DNA of 64,000 nt, from positions 3,534,001 through 3,598,000 of the forward strand of contig CM121343.1 in the NCBI GenBank assembly GCA_051530055.1, given 5' to 3'. The notes beneath the pieces were generated by a model. It did no database searches and was not told the DNA's origin. It was given only the letters and a program-made list of their open reading frames with translations. Within the stretch, counting starts at the first letter, position 1, and each line of letters begins with the position of its first letter. The position numbers and the translations under genes were made by a program. This stretch comes from Neoechinorhynchus agilis. Taxonomy: Eukaryota > Acanthocephala. This document shows, piece after piece, positions 42,042 through 52,635 of the stretch.

Positions 42042-43615
42042 TCAATCGGTATTTCCATGAGAGGAATAGACTACCAGATTGAACGTTCCGGATTTTCGAA
42101 TGTTCGATTTGTCTCTTTTGGCATAGAGTCGGAAGTTCGTTGGATCAGTTCTGCGCGTACTGGTATTTAACACGCTTTTTATTGTCAATGATCGAAATTT
42201 CGATTTAGATGAACTGTTAGACGTCAACCTCAACAGAAATTCCTCATGCGTCTTATGTTTGCGAAGAATCATATACGGAATAGGCCAATCGAGCCACTTT
42301 CGTTGTTTTCTGTCCCTATACAAAAGCTTTCACTATTTCAACTTCCTGTCAAACAATAAAGAATTCGTCCTTTTGGTTCTTCTTAAACGGATATTTGTTA
42401 GTTTGAGATTTACTTAGGATTATCAGAGGCGAAACCAATGATGGTCCAGCCATAAAGCAAGTAACCGTTGGAGCCACGTCAAATCCAGAATTCCCCGTCT
42501 CAACTGTCACTCGGTATATCGTCATTTCAGGATATCGCGTTCCTTCTTTTACATTATCAGAAAATAACTTAAAAACCTTATTTTCGTTTCCAATTGTAGT
42601 TTATATCGATGAGTCGATTATTCCCCTTCCATCTGCCTGAAACTTTTCATAAGCACCAGGAAACACACCAAAATGATCGATCCGTTGATTTATAGCAATG
42701 TTCGATTCGATTTCAGATCCACCGAAATATTGATTCAAATAAAAATTGATAGGAGCATTTCCGTCGCCCGTTACGAGCACAGTTACAGAACTAATGCGCG
42801 CTCCGTCATCTTTATCTTCGAAATCTAATTTAAATCTCATCGTTTCTATTTGAAACAAGTGGTTCAGAAAGACAATCTCCTTTGACCACCTGAATCCTGT
42901 ATGTCCAGTGCAACGGTCGGTAAAAAGATTCGAAATATGTCTTGTTGATTAGCGAGAAACCCATTTATATTATTAGTTGGATAATAGAGATGTACTGGAA
43001 CCAGCGCATTTCTTAAGAGGTATCTTCCTTTCTTTAGTGATCACAACAACTAATGCACGCGTTAAACTCGTTTTGGGTTCCGCCAGGGAAAAGGGAACAA
43101 ATGAATTTGCGTGTGCGAGTCCTCCAGAATGTCCCAAATATAAAAGAGCGTTTGTTCTATTATCTCCTTTCCAATTACAGAGCCATCTATTAACAGGAAA
43201 CAAAAATCCGGTATTTTGGTCAGTGGCATAAATACACATCGTTTTCAAATAAACTCCCGAAGTTCTACTGCCCGTCATCAATTCTACGAAGAGTTTGGGA
43301 ATCATATCAATTTGTTTGCCCATCAAGATTTCAAAGACCGATACAGAGTTCGATTTCAGTATAAAGCCAATTTTATGTAAATAGAATCTTCTGGAGGACA
43401 CTTCATTTAATCCAATGATGATAACGAAAAGACCATCTTTTCCACTTATAAACTTCCTCTGTTTTCAGTTCAATAACATACTTGAATTGTTCGGAGGATC
43501 CTCGGTTGGCGTCGTAAAAGAACTGATGTCTACCGTCTTTTTCTATAATTGCATCCGGAGTTGCAAACGTCGAACTTATGAGTTCTGATTCAAACACAAC
43601 TTTCTCGTCCCTCAA
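42042..43615 (-). CDS. Possible multi-exon PLAT/LH2-domain-like protein
   Basis: Several minus-strand coding blocks follow each other: 43615-43403 (VIELKTEE), 43401-42973, 42858-42601 and 42323-42042. The second contains VSVFEILMGKQIDM and LKTMCIYATDQNTGFLFPVN followed by RWLCNW, matching the end of PLAT domains (W.LxxVxVxDxxTGxxFxFPxxRWL). The third has RFKLDFEDKDDGARISSVTV, again PLAT-like in strand pattern. Junctions were not all resolved, so exon ends are approximate. PLAT domains mediate lipid or protein contacts at membranes. The 5' end enters the large inverted repeat, so upstream exons may be missing or duplicated. Confidence 0.4.
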
Positions 43616-43649
43616 TAATCCTCATATTCTGTATTCTTTGTAAAATCCG

Positions 43650-44150
43650 TAGTTTATTAGTGGCCGGCCAGGAAACGTATCAGGCGACGACCCGATCAAC
43701 GCAATAACGATCAACCAACAAATCTACCACCTTCAAAATATATCGCACATTCTTTCATCAGTGAAGAGGCCACTAACAAACTACGGACCTTACAAAGAAT
43801 ACCGAATGTGAGGATTATTGTTAGAAAATGGACGACATTGGCTGGTTCTTCCAAAAAGAAGACGGCGACAACACCTACATTCGGAGTCTACGAAATAGGC
43901 TGTTCGGAATGCGATAAAAAGTATATTGGACCGACGAAGCAAGGTCTGTGCAAATGCATCCAACAGCACAAATACGTGCGTAGACGTTTCTATCAATCTT
44001 CGGCAATATCTAACCAAGAGGAGACATCTCAACGCCGAGTTGACTTTGGAGGCGGAGACTCGTGTATGAGACCATACACATGGCAGCGAACCGGACAATG
44101 GAGAGATGCAAGGCGAACTTTAGTCTCGCACTCCCAATCAACGATTTAAA
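43650..44150 (+). mobile_element. Penelope-like element remnant, GIY-YIG endonuclease part (left copy)
   Basis: FGVYEIGCSECDKKYIGPTKQ and an HKYVRR helix match the GIY-YIG endonuclease that ends Penelope-like retroelement proteins. Upstream is KLRTLQRIPNVRIIVRKW, the linker after the reverse transcriptase. The RT is absent, so this is a broken fossil. A short inverted pair (CCGTAGTTTATTAGTGGCC at 43651 and its near-inverse at 43770) flanks the upstream side. An identical copy in inverse orientation lies at 63439-63950. Confidence 0.65.
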
Positions 44151-44664
44151 ACTGAACATTGCGCAGGGGATTCGAGCACGGCTACCCAAACCAATTTGTA
44201 GATGTCTGACGAGGTAGATTTTGTCCACGAAATATTAAGCAATAAAAATGAGTCCCGGTCTTTGATCCGCACAACAAGAATATCTTTCCACGCGAATGTG
44301 ATCTTGCATGAAAAAATACCTCTATTTGTTGAACTAATAACGTCAACTACCCGTGGAATCTTGAGCAACTCAGTGCTCGTTATATTATAATCAGTGAAAT
44401 ACCGACGGTAAATATTGTTCAAATCCATAAGCGTCATCTGATCATGACCAGAAAGTAAGAGATCCTATCTTTCAGAACCTCAAGATCTATAACATTACTT
44501 TGACGACGCTCAACATTGCGTGCCAATATGTGGATTTGTAGACGACGATATCCCACTTTTTTGTTATGAAATCTGCTTATGATTTGCATCAGATTCGTGA
44601 GAAAACCGTCACAAATCCATTGACTTTGTTCGATAAGTGCGTTCATTACTGTTACGATAAGCAT
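44138..44664 (-). other. Duplicated unassigned ORFs inside the left arm
   Basis: Two adjacent minus-strand frames begin MLIVTVMNALIEQSQWICDG and MTLMDLNNIYRRYFTDYN. The same frames occur at 62897-63450, where the first has a different start because of the 5.1-kb difference between the arms. No family recognised; coding status is uncertain. The 3' end overlaps the antisense of the Penelope-like remnant. Confidence 0.3.
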
Positions 44665-45255
44665 TCAGGCGACAATTGAAGACGGCGAATAATTATGTTT
44701 ATATCTTCAAAATAAAACCTATGATTGTAGAAAATTGTATAATTGAGTCCTCGTTTTAGACTAGTAAACAGGTTAGTTTTTTCTATGGAGGGAAAGGTGT
44801 CCGGGGAGTACTGAAATCTATTCTGACTCGAAACTTTTTCTTTCTCTTCCAACTACTAACATATATATTTGATTTCTTATAATTTCGTTATCTACGATTT
44901 CAAAGATTAAAGTGCATCGTTTTTTTATAGAAAAGATGATTTTAAAATGTTTAATGCAATGTCATCTTTGGTCTACACTTCCACAATATCCTTTTGTTCA
45001 TTGCGATTTCAATGTCGGTCTATTAAATAGTTCATTTATAGCTGCCTCTTTTAAATTTCTCGGTAAACAATAGAATTGTGGCAGGAATCATCAAGCTTAA
45101 AGAACAGTGATTTTCAACCGTGGTCTTTTGGTTTTTCCGTTATTAATCGTCCGTAGTGCAAATTTCTTCATTGAAGATTCCGTAAATCTCTGTTCACTAT
45201 AACAAACATTATAAAAATCGTAATATTACTTTCATTGAGTGCTGAAGGCGGTTAC

Positions 45256-45453
45256 TTAATTTCGATTGATAAAGTTGTAGAAGAGATACAGCACCACCTG
45301 AACAGCAATTCTGCCATCCTTCCGAGCCGCAAAGGAAAACAGCCGGCACATTGAACATTTCATTCTTATTACGAGCGATTCCTCTGACGCGCTCGTGATT
45401 TTCCGCACTAAAAGAGCACGAGATGGAATGATGCGCGTTATCGGAGCGTTCAC
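45256..45453 (-). other. Short conserved ORF duplicated in both arms
   Basis: 65 codons starting MNAPITRIIPSRALLVRKIT and ending FINRN; identical in the right arm at 56982-57179. It contains CSMCRLFSFAARKD. Identity may simply reflect recent duplication. No family recognised. Confidence 0.25.
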
Positions 45454-45754
45454 GGTATTTTAAACGTGGTTTCCTGTAGAAACGAAAGAATCGCAGATCG
45501 ACATGACGTCATAGAAGACATGACGTCAAGGATTATTGGTTCAATTGGAAAGGAGATCTCATGATCTGAATAGTGCGGATGGGTGTGACTCGTTCAATTT
45601 TTTAAAATGTACAATGCTCATCTTCAATCGATTTTTTTATAAATGGTTCTGGATAATCGTTTAACATTTTCCGGCTGTAGTGAGTACTTTGCGAAATCGA
45701 TATCAAACGACATGACGCCTCAAGGATTTTTAAGCGTTTGAAGATTGGATTATT

Positions 45755-45920
45755 CACGTTTTTTATGGAGGAGAAATTGAAGGAATTTTATTAAATCCGA
45801 TTTCCAGGTTTGTTTCTTCAATATTTGCGAGACAACCTTGATAAAAGGCACAAGATTGTTCCGAAATATCGGATTTAATTAAATTCCTTCAATTTTTCCG
45901 CCATGAATGATTTTTAAGCA
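45755..45920. mobile_element. Foldback MITE, family A (left-arm copy)
   Basis: TTTTTTATGGAGGAGAAATTG on the left and TTTTTCCGCCATGAA on the right, with GAAGGAATTTTATTAAATCC inverse to GGATTTAATTAAATTCCTTC and central AAAGGCACAAGATTGTTCCG. Also present in the right arm at 56515-56680. Confidence 0.7.
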
Positions 45921-46039
45921 ATGGAAACGCTTCTCCGTTAGTCTCATGGGGCTGATTGACAAAAGCCGATATTTTCGGTCATTTTAACCAAACATATTCT
46001 TTTGATATCCATTGCCAAAATAGGAGTGCTTTAAAGCAT

Positions 46040-46300
46040 TTAATGTAAAAAACAAATTCTCACAGTGAGCCGATTCCGTTGTAGATCGAACAAGATTAGT
46101 TCTCTACTCTGTCTGATACTCATAACAATGGAATAAAGGAAGTCAGTGATAATTTCGTCGAGGCAATCACCAAGAACGTCTTGCCTGTTCAAACAACGTT
46201 TTTGCTTCTGTTGCTTAATCCGAAATGATAATAATGGACGAATCATATTAGCAGGATAACCAACAATCTTAGTAGGCAGAACATTTGTGTTCCTTTGCAA
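46040..46300 (-). other. Weak Penelope-like remnant
   Basis: The frame contains VGYPANMIRPLLSF, which recalls the NGYPxxFI segment just before the GIY-YIG linker of Penelope-like proteins. Short, without supporting context; low confidence. Confidence 0.2.
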
Positions 46301-46419
46301 TGTAGTTGAAGGGGACTTTTAACAATTATCCACGAAGTAATAAACTGTCAACATTTGACTAACCATGGAAAATTTAATATTGGCCTATAGAAATTGTTAT
46401 CTGTGAAGGTTTATCATGC

Positions 46420-47440
46420 GCGTTCAAACAATAGATTACAGTTTATCGAAATAGGGAGCATCGCCGGGACTGTTCTCTCCCCCACTCTTTTCAATATTTC
46501 CCTGGACGATCTTATTCCATCTTATCTTCTTATTCTAAATACTTGTATGTTGATGATCTTACAATCATTATGCACCGCTTCCTTCTCATTCTCAACTACT
46601 TCTAACGAGATTTCTCATTTCAAACATTTTGCTCCTCTAAATGTCTAACCCTTAACCAAGTGCTTTGAAATCGTCCCCTCAATCTCAAATAGCCCTTCCG
46701 ATCAACCACTTCTTTTTCCTATCAATCGTGTCTGCTCTGTTCGTATCCTTGGTATCTATTTTCAAGAAAATCTAAAATGGGACAATCACACATCAATTTT
46801 GTTGTACAAAGGGTCCATTAAGCTCTATCTTCTTAAATGCCTCCGATTCCTTGGATTAGCATCCAAAGACCTTTAGTACTTTTTATATGTCGGCCATCTT
46901 CTAATCTATTTAAAAAACTTAATAATTTTCACAAGAGAACTGCGCTCTAATCTGCTCCTCCGAATTCATGCCCTTAGAAAAACGCTTCTCTCTCTAATCT
47001 TTCAAAAGCCCTTAAAGCGCCTTCATTCTCTTCCTTTTCAATTTTCACGAACGATTTCTCTTTTTACTCGCACTTAAAACACTCACGTCGCCCAACAACA
47101 TTCTCCATCCTTCAGTTCCTCGCTCAAATCTCTTCCTCCGCTTTTTCTTCCCCCACTGCTCAATCCTCCAAATGCGAATTGATTCGGTGAAAGGGTCAGG
47201 TTTGAGATCACCCATCAACCCAAAAGTGGGTTGGCCCTGTCCCTTCGAGTGCGGCTAAGCGCCTCCGATGTGTGCAAGTCAGCCGAAAGGCTCCAAAGGA
47301 ATATGGCCGTGAGGCCAAAAAGAAGATGTCGCAAACTAACAAAAGTGTATGAGGCCTTGATAATAAATAATACAAAATCTTCCACGAGTAATGATTTACC
47401 GTTCTTCCTAATCGAGAACCAGTGGACTTAGGTTTTCAAA
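46420..47440 (+). mobile_element. LINE reverse-transcriptase and 3' fragment
   Basis: GTVLSPTLFNISLDDLIPSYL matches RT motif B and downstream of a jockey/I-type LINE; YVDDLTIM follows in another frame at the catalytic box. Ser/Phe/Leu-rich coding remnants with stops continue to about 47160, then a GC-rich 3' segment (GGTTTGAGATCACCCATC, AAGCGCCTCCGATGTGTGCA) that could be the LINE 3' UTR, ending near 47440. A dead, 5'-truncated copy. Confidence 0.55.
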
Positions 47441-48100
47441 ATACGAAAGGTTCAAAGAATGGGGTAATTATGATGGAAAGTTTCGTTTCTTGCAATCCAA
47501 TGAATCATTATTTTTCAAATCGCCGAAGAGCTGATTTTAAAGGTCAGCTCTAGGAATAACATCATTTATCAACAACGGAAACAGCCGACCTCTTTCTTGT
47601 TTATGAAGATAATACCCTCAATTTCCCGTTAACTACAACAATTCAACATAAAAAATAACACTTTCTTTTGATAGTTTTGCCACTCCGGGCAAGATAGCTC
47701 GCTGTATTCATGACGCACGCTATGCTACCTCCAGGAAACTAAACGAACGGGTTTTCGTGGAAGTTCCATTCATTAATGATCAATGGAACTCCGATGTGAA
47801 TCGAATCGGTGGCAAGCCGGCTCTGTTTCAGGTCATTGCATTCCTTCCTCGGCTTTTGGCAAAAGACCAAGGCAAATAAGAAGTGAATAAGACAATCGAT
47901 AACGTCAGGTTTCCCATCTAATCAATTATGATAATAATAACACGTATAATTGTTTGTTAAATAATAAGAATTGGGTCACTGATTTTTAATTTTTATGCAT
48001 GGCACATAGTCCGGCGGCTGGCTTTATGAACGTTAATTTTCCGTTTCTATGGTGACTGTGGGTATTAGAATACCGATGAATTCTCGATTTGGTTTTTGCA
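47441..48100. other. 5' flank of the 48-kb gene
   Basis: From about 47997 the sequence is shared with 38490-38616, the flank of the truncated paralogue. The rest is unassigned. Confidence 0.4.
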
Positions 48101-51100
48101 ATGCAAGGAAGATCAAGAAGATTAAACTCTCGATGGTTGGGCGGATCAAATAATGGAGCATTTTGTAAGTATATACGACTTTAAAAACATTTTCTGCTAC
48201 TGTTTCTCTTCAATCCCTGTTTTGAAGTCGCTCTTCGGAATCGTCGCACCGGCAAACGTTTGCAATGGCGGGTTCCACATAGAGGAGTTGAGCTCCCAGT
48301 GGAAACACTTGAAGAAATTTCAAATGCGGAGACCTCGGTGGCTCTATATTACGATTTCAACTGCTATAACAAGGATTGCACCAGTGTGGCGGATTGCTAT
48401 GTTGAATCGAGTCCCGAGGAATCACGGGAAAGTATATTCATTTCTATTCCGAGCGTCAGAAGATCTGAACCCAAAGGGAGCAAAAGAAAAACCGATTCTT
48501 TATTGAGCAAAGGCGAACCTGATTCCTTACTGAGCAAAGGAGAGCATGATTCTTTACTGAGCATAGAACTTGATTCTTTATTTAGCAAAGGAGAACATGA
48601 TTCTTTATTGAGCAAAGGAGAACATGATTCTACATTGGACGACCAGCTCTACTATTCTATGTGGAACGAGGGCCATTTTGCGTTAGACAGGTTTGAGAGC
48701 GAAATTAAGTATGATGCAGCAAGTGTAGAGGATTTTGGATATATGGCAAATGAGGGAGAATCGGAATTTATGGATATGGGAGGAGAATCAGAATTTATGG
48801 ATATGGGAGGAGAATCGGAATTTACAGATATCGGAGGAGAATCGAAAATTTTAAATATTGAAGGAGAATCGGAATTTATGGACATCGAAGGAGAATCGGA
48901 ATTTATGGATATCGAAGGAGAATCGGAATTTATGGATATCGGAGGAGAATCGGAATTTATGGATATCGGAGGAGAACCGGAATTTTTAGATATCGAAGGA
49001 GAATCGGAATTTATAGATATCGGAGGAGAATCGGAATTTTTAGATATCGGAGGAGAATCGGAATTTATGGATATCGCAAGAGAGTCGGAATTTATAGATA
49101 TTGAAGGAGAATCGGAATTTATGGATATCGGAGGAGAATCGGAATTTATAGATATCGAAGGAGAATCGGAATTTATAGATATCGGAGAAGAATCGGAATC
49201 TACGGAGATCAGTAACAGTACTCTTTGTGATGATGATTCTGGCTCGATTGATGTATGTTTATGTTTCATTTTTGTCTTATTATCTTTAGACTTTACAATA
49301 TTTGCTGCATGAATGGCGAATGGAGAACAGACGCCTTATATGTTCTTATCTTGAATTTGTCGATCTGAAGGTAATTTACAATTGCAAAACGTCCTTATAT
49401 CATTTTTACTTATAACCTAAATGGAATGTGTTTTTAATTTTATTCGCCGTCGTCCGCAGTTCTATATTCGGTAATTGAATTTATTTAGAGTATTTTCAAT
49501 GCTCACGAGAAACGTTACGGAGGGGACAACAATATAAGAGAAGTATCATGGGTATCACTAATGCCGCCTGATATGGAAATCAAACCAGAGATTACGCAAA
49601 CAAGATCACAAATATCAGGTTGATATATCCAATTTAGAGATTTTTGCAAATAGTTTTCTTAGCGCTACTATTTGAGTTGGTAAATACATATATTAATAAA
49701 ATAAAGAGACTGAAAAATCACAAGGAAATGGTCAAACAATTACTTAAAATACCAATCAAATATTATAAGAATTTGTTAAATAATGCACTCAATTATATGT
49801 TGGTATGGACAAAATCTCGCGTTGTAAGTACTAAAAGTTATTTAAGATTTTTTAACTGATAGTTGCTAACAAGACACTGTTGTTTAATCTATCTTAGTAC
49901 CACAGTAGTAACAGTTTTGCAGTAGCTAAATTATAAATATTTTTGGTTGCTGGGACCTTCGAGATTATAAACTTTTCACAAATTTGAGTGATGTATTTTC
50001 TGTTCACTTAAGGGTGAAATTTAATTATCTATGAAAACGTAGCAGATTGACCCTAATAGTAAATGTTATTGCGATATTTAAATACTTACTAAACCAATTA
50101 AACTCATAGTCATCAGAATTCGTTGATAATATGATTGCGACCTCTTAACTTTAAAATTTATTAAATTTAGCTCAAATTAATTAGTGACCACGGCGGGCAT
50201 TGTGAGATTAACGCAAGGAAAATTATCAATAAAATGAGCAATTAAATTCTTATAGGTTGAATAATTTTTCAATATTCCATAAACGCGCATTTTGCGTTAA
50301 TCGGCACGTTACACTAATGCAAGCTCTGTTTCTCTATTGGATCCTTTTGAATTACGAGAGCGAATAAAAAGAAAGGTCAAATTTTTATTCCACGAACAAA
50401 TAAATTTTGGTCTTCGGTGAGCTGTCACTACCCCGAGAATTAAACATTAATTATTGAATTAAATATTTCGGAACCTGAGTTCTCACCAAAGATCAAAATT
50501 AGATTCCCCCCGAATGTAATTCTCAAAATGAACAAATAAATATTTAAACAAATGATAGCGCGGCTTTACCTGCAGATTTCGCAGAGTTTGGTTCGTACGC
50601 CATCCTTCAAAAAACCTAAGTCCATTTTTTCTTATTTAATTTGGAAAAGTTCGGCTTTTAAATATGCAACCGATCTGCAGGACGTTATAATCTGTTATGG
50701 ATTAGGTTTCGTGTATATTAAAATTTTATTTCTCATTTTTCTACGAATATTTAAATTATCATGTTTGACATCGTAATACCTTCTAGATTCGTAATATTAT
50801 TCGAGAGTATCTTAGGAACATTTACCGATTTCATAAGAGATACGATTTCATCGCCGTTCTGTTCGCAGTACGTGCATATCATACGAAAATTCAAAAAATT
50901 GTTTATGGGGCTAGGCCAATGAAGTGGAATGTGAAGTTAGAACGGTTGAAGTATATAGTCGAAAGGGAGGAAGAGTACTTTAATTTGATTGTAAAGCTGA
51001 TACGGAAACGGTTACTACTTCCAAGAAAAGTTGGCAAAGAGGTGATTGTTTGCCCCTTTGAGGAAGTGCTCGTGCCTTTTTATGACGAAGTCGAAGATTT

Positions 51101-51389
51101 CTACTTGGAATATGCGATATTTCAAGAAAAAAGATACCGCACTGTAATCATTAAAGAGAAAGATATTGTGTTGAAGTTGCAATTAGCGTTATGGTACAAG
51201 AAACAACGCGACAACCGGCTAAACATGCTGAAAAATGCCACTATAAAATCATTAACATCAATTAAAAAATTGGACCGTCAGCGAACTAACATTTTGAAAA
51301 AACTGTTGCGTTTTGAGATACATATTATAACTATGACCGAAAACTTTGTAAAGCCTAAAAGTGCTATCGTTAGAGAATTTTCAAAATAA
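48101..51389 (+). CDS. Unrecognised seven-exon gene with two acidic repeat arrays
   Basis: Exons: 48101-48164, 48228-49252, 49290-49370, 49489-49618, 49654-49823, 50576-50683 and 50787-51389. Every junction is GT-AG and in phase, and the sum is exactly 727 codons (726 residues plus stop). The N-terminus is basic (MQGRSRRLNSRWL), then RGVELPVETLEEISNAETSV. Next is a five-fold DSLLSKGEH-type repeat, then about 17 copies of ESEFMDIGG. The C-terminal half is helical and basic, for example LRNIYRFHKRYDFIAVLFAV, LKYIVEREEEYFNLIVKLIR and LQLALWYKKQRDNRL. Introns 2 and 4 are only 37 and 35 nt; intron 5 is 752 nt. I recognise no family, signal peptide or membrane segment. The start is supported by the same ATG in the paralogue at 38617. 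The acidic repeats between basic ends suggest a structural or scaffold role, which is inference. Confidence 0.7.
48492..48635 (+). repeat. Coding minisatellite 1 (DSLLSKGEH unit)
   Basis: About five tandem copies of a 27-bp unit (GATTCTTTATTGAGCAAAGG plus GAACAT), one shortened by one codon. Frame kept throughout. Confidence 0.85.
48750..49205 (+). repeat. Coding minisatellite 2 (ESEFMDIGG unit)
   Basis: About 17 copies of a 27-bp unit (GAATCGGAATTTATGGATAT plus CGGAGGA) with substitutions mainly at the Met/Ile/Leu and Gly/Glu positions. No unit has lost the frame. The antisense strand is also open, an artefact of the repeat. Confidence 0.95.
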
Positions 51390-52635
51390 ATTGTTAACAT
51401 TTTCAGGTTTCGTCTATCCATTATTTTGATTATTTAAGTGGTTAAGAGCTTAAAATCATTATTATCTCGGACATTGAACTTAAATTTAAGTGGGGATTAC
51501 TCTTAGTGACGTTTTCGTCGGTAATCCGTTGGGAGTGAAGATGAACATACAATCCACAAAAAATTTGATCGAAATATTCCGTTGTCTGAGAAATTATTAT
51601 AACTCAGCTGACAAGCGGGTTATCATTGCGACAAATATCTAAATGATTTCTGGCACACTTTCACGACACCACAATTCTGCAGTCAATATAACTCTATAAA
51701 AAGTGAATTTGTCTTTATATTAATGAAGCTCTCACTTGATTATCTATACTATTTTGAATAATCCAAACATTACAAACGTAGGCTCGTGTTCAAATCTGTA
51801 TAAGTTAAACACTATACATTTTGACCTTCTATTGACGAACGTTCCCGCTTTAGATACGTTTTTAGCGCAGATCGAATCAATTATTAATTTTCAAACTCAT
51901 GGTTCCAAATTAATGAGTTGTTTTAATATTTCGATAGGGAAACATTTTCACAGCAATTAAAATCTTCACATTTTCTCTTAACTGCAACGTAAGTGTTAAC
52001 TTTCTTTTGCTTTCTCTTCAAAAAGCGAGAATGTCTTTAAATTATTCTCATTTTTCGGAAAACCAATTTGTTCAAAACATCGAAATGAAACTCACGAGCA
52101 ATCGATCAACCCGGCTCCCACATATGCATTTCAGCATTCGGAAAGATCGTAATTTTGCCTTCGTAATTTCCCAGGTTGCTTTCAAAATACCACGATGAAT
52201 AATTCGGTTCATAACAGTGCCCATATGAAGTATTTGATTATATTTTTGGAAACCTAGCGAAATGGAAGTTGAACGCTATTAATGTGACATTGCGAAAACA
52301 ATTTAAATTTTTTTCGATGCAACAATGATAATTAAGCAGGTCGTTTGTCACTGAAGAGGATTGGAGGAAAATTTGTAGTTAAAAAAGACGTCCAGATGAA
52401 CACGATTGAAATCGATAAGAAAAACAACAACACTTGACAGAGAATTGTTAGATATTCAGAACTTCCTCTAAAATCAATCGAAAGAGCGTGATTTTCAAGC
52501 AGTTGTTAAATTACTTCCTTCGTTAAAGTTTACAATTTCACTTACATCTCACTACGGATGATTCGTGAAAGAAGTTTATTGCAGACGAGTACACGTTCCG
52601 CGTGGTAACAAAAGCGGGTACAAAGAAGCAGAATT
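51390..52635. other. Intergenic between convergent genes
   Basis: Holds the 3' flanks of the 48-kb gene and of GSK3. Small ORFs (51736-51960, 52007-52198) are unsupported. AT-rich. Confidence 0.4.

Larger units (their letters stand above)
43587..45995 (+). repeat. Left arm of a large inverted duplication
   Basis: Base-for-base inverse of 64000-62930 and then 57782-56445 on the other side. Sampled stretches differ at about one base per hundred, e.g. GGAAAGGTGTCC against GGAAAGGAGTCC. At 44658/44659 the arm jumps from ...GTTACGAT to AAGCATTC..., where the right arm has 5147 extra bases. Near 45970 about 20 bases present in the right arm are missing. The spacer between the arms is about 10.4 kb. 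Confidence 0.93.

Noticed and set aside
43790-44098. Minus-strand ORF of 102 codons in the left arm (and its partner at 63490-63798)
   Set aside because: Exact antisense of the GIY-YIG segment of the Penelope-like remnant.
48652-49269. Antisense ORF of 205 codons (SDSPPISIN repeats) opposite the acidic repeats
   Set aside because: It is the mirror of the coding minisatellite; the sense strand has the spliced, phase-consistent gene.
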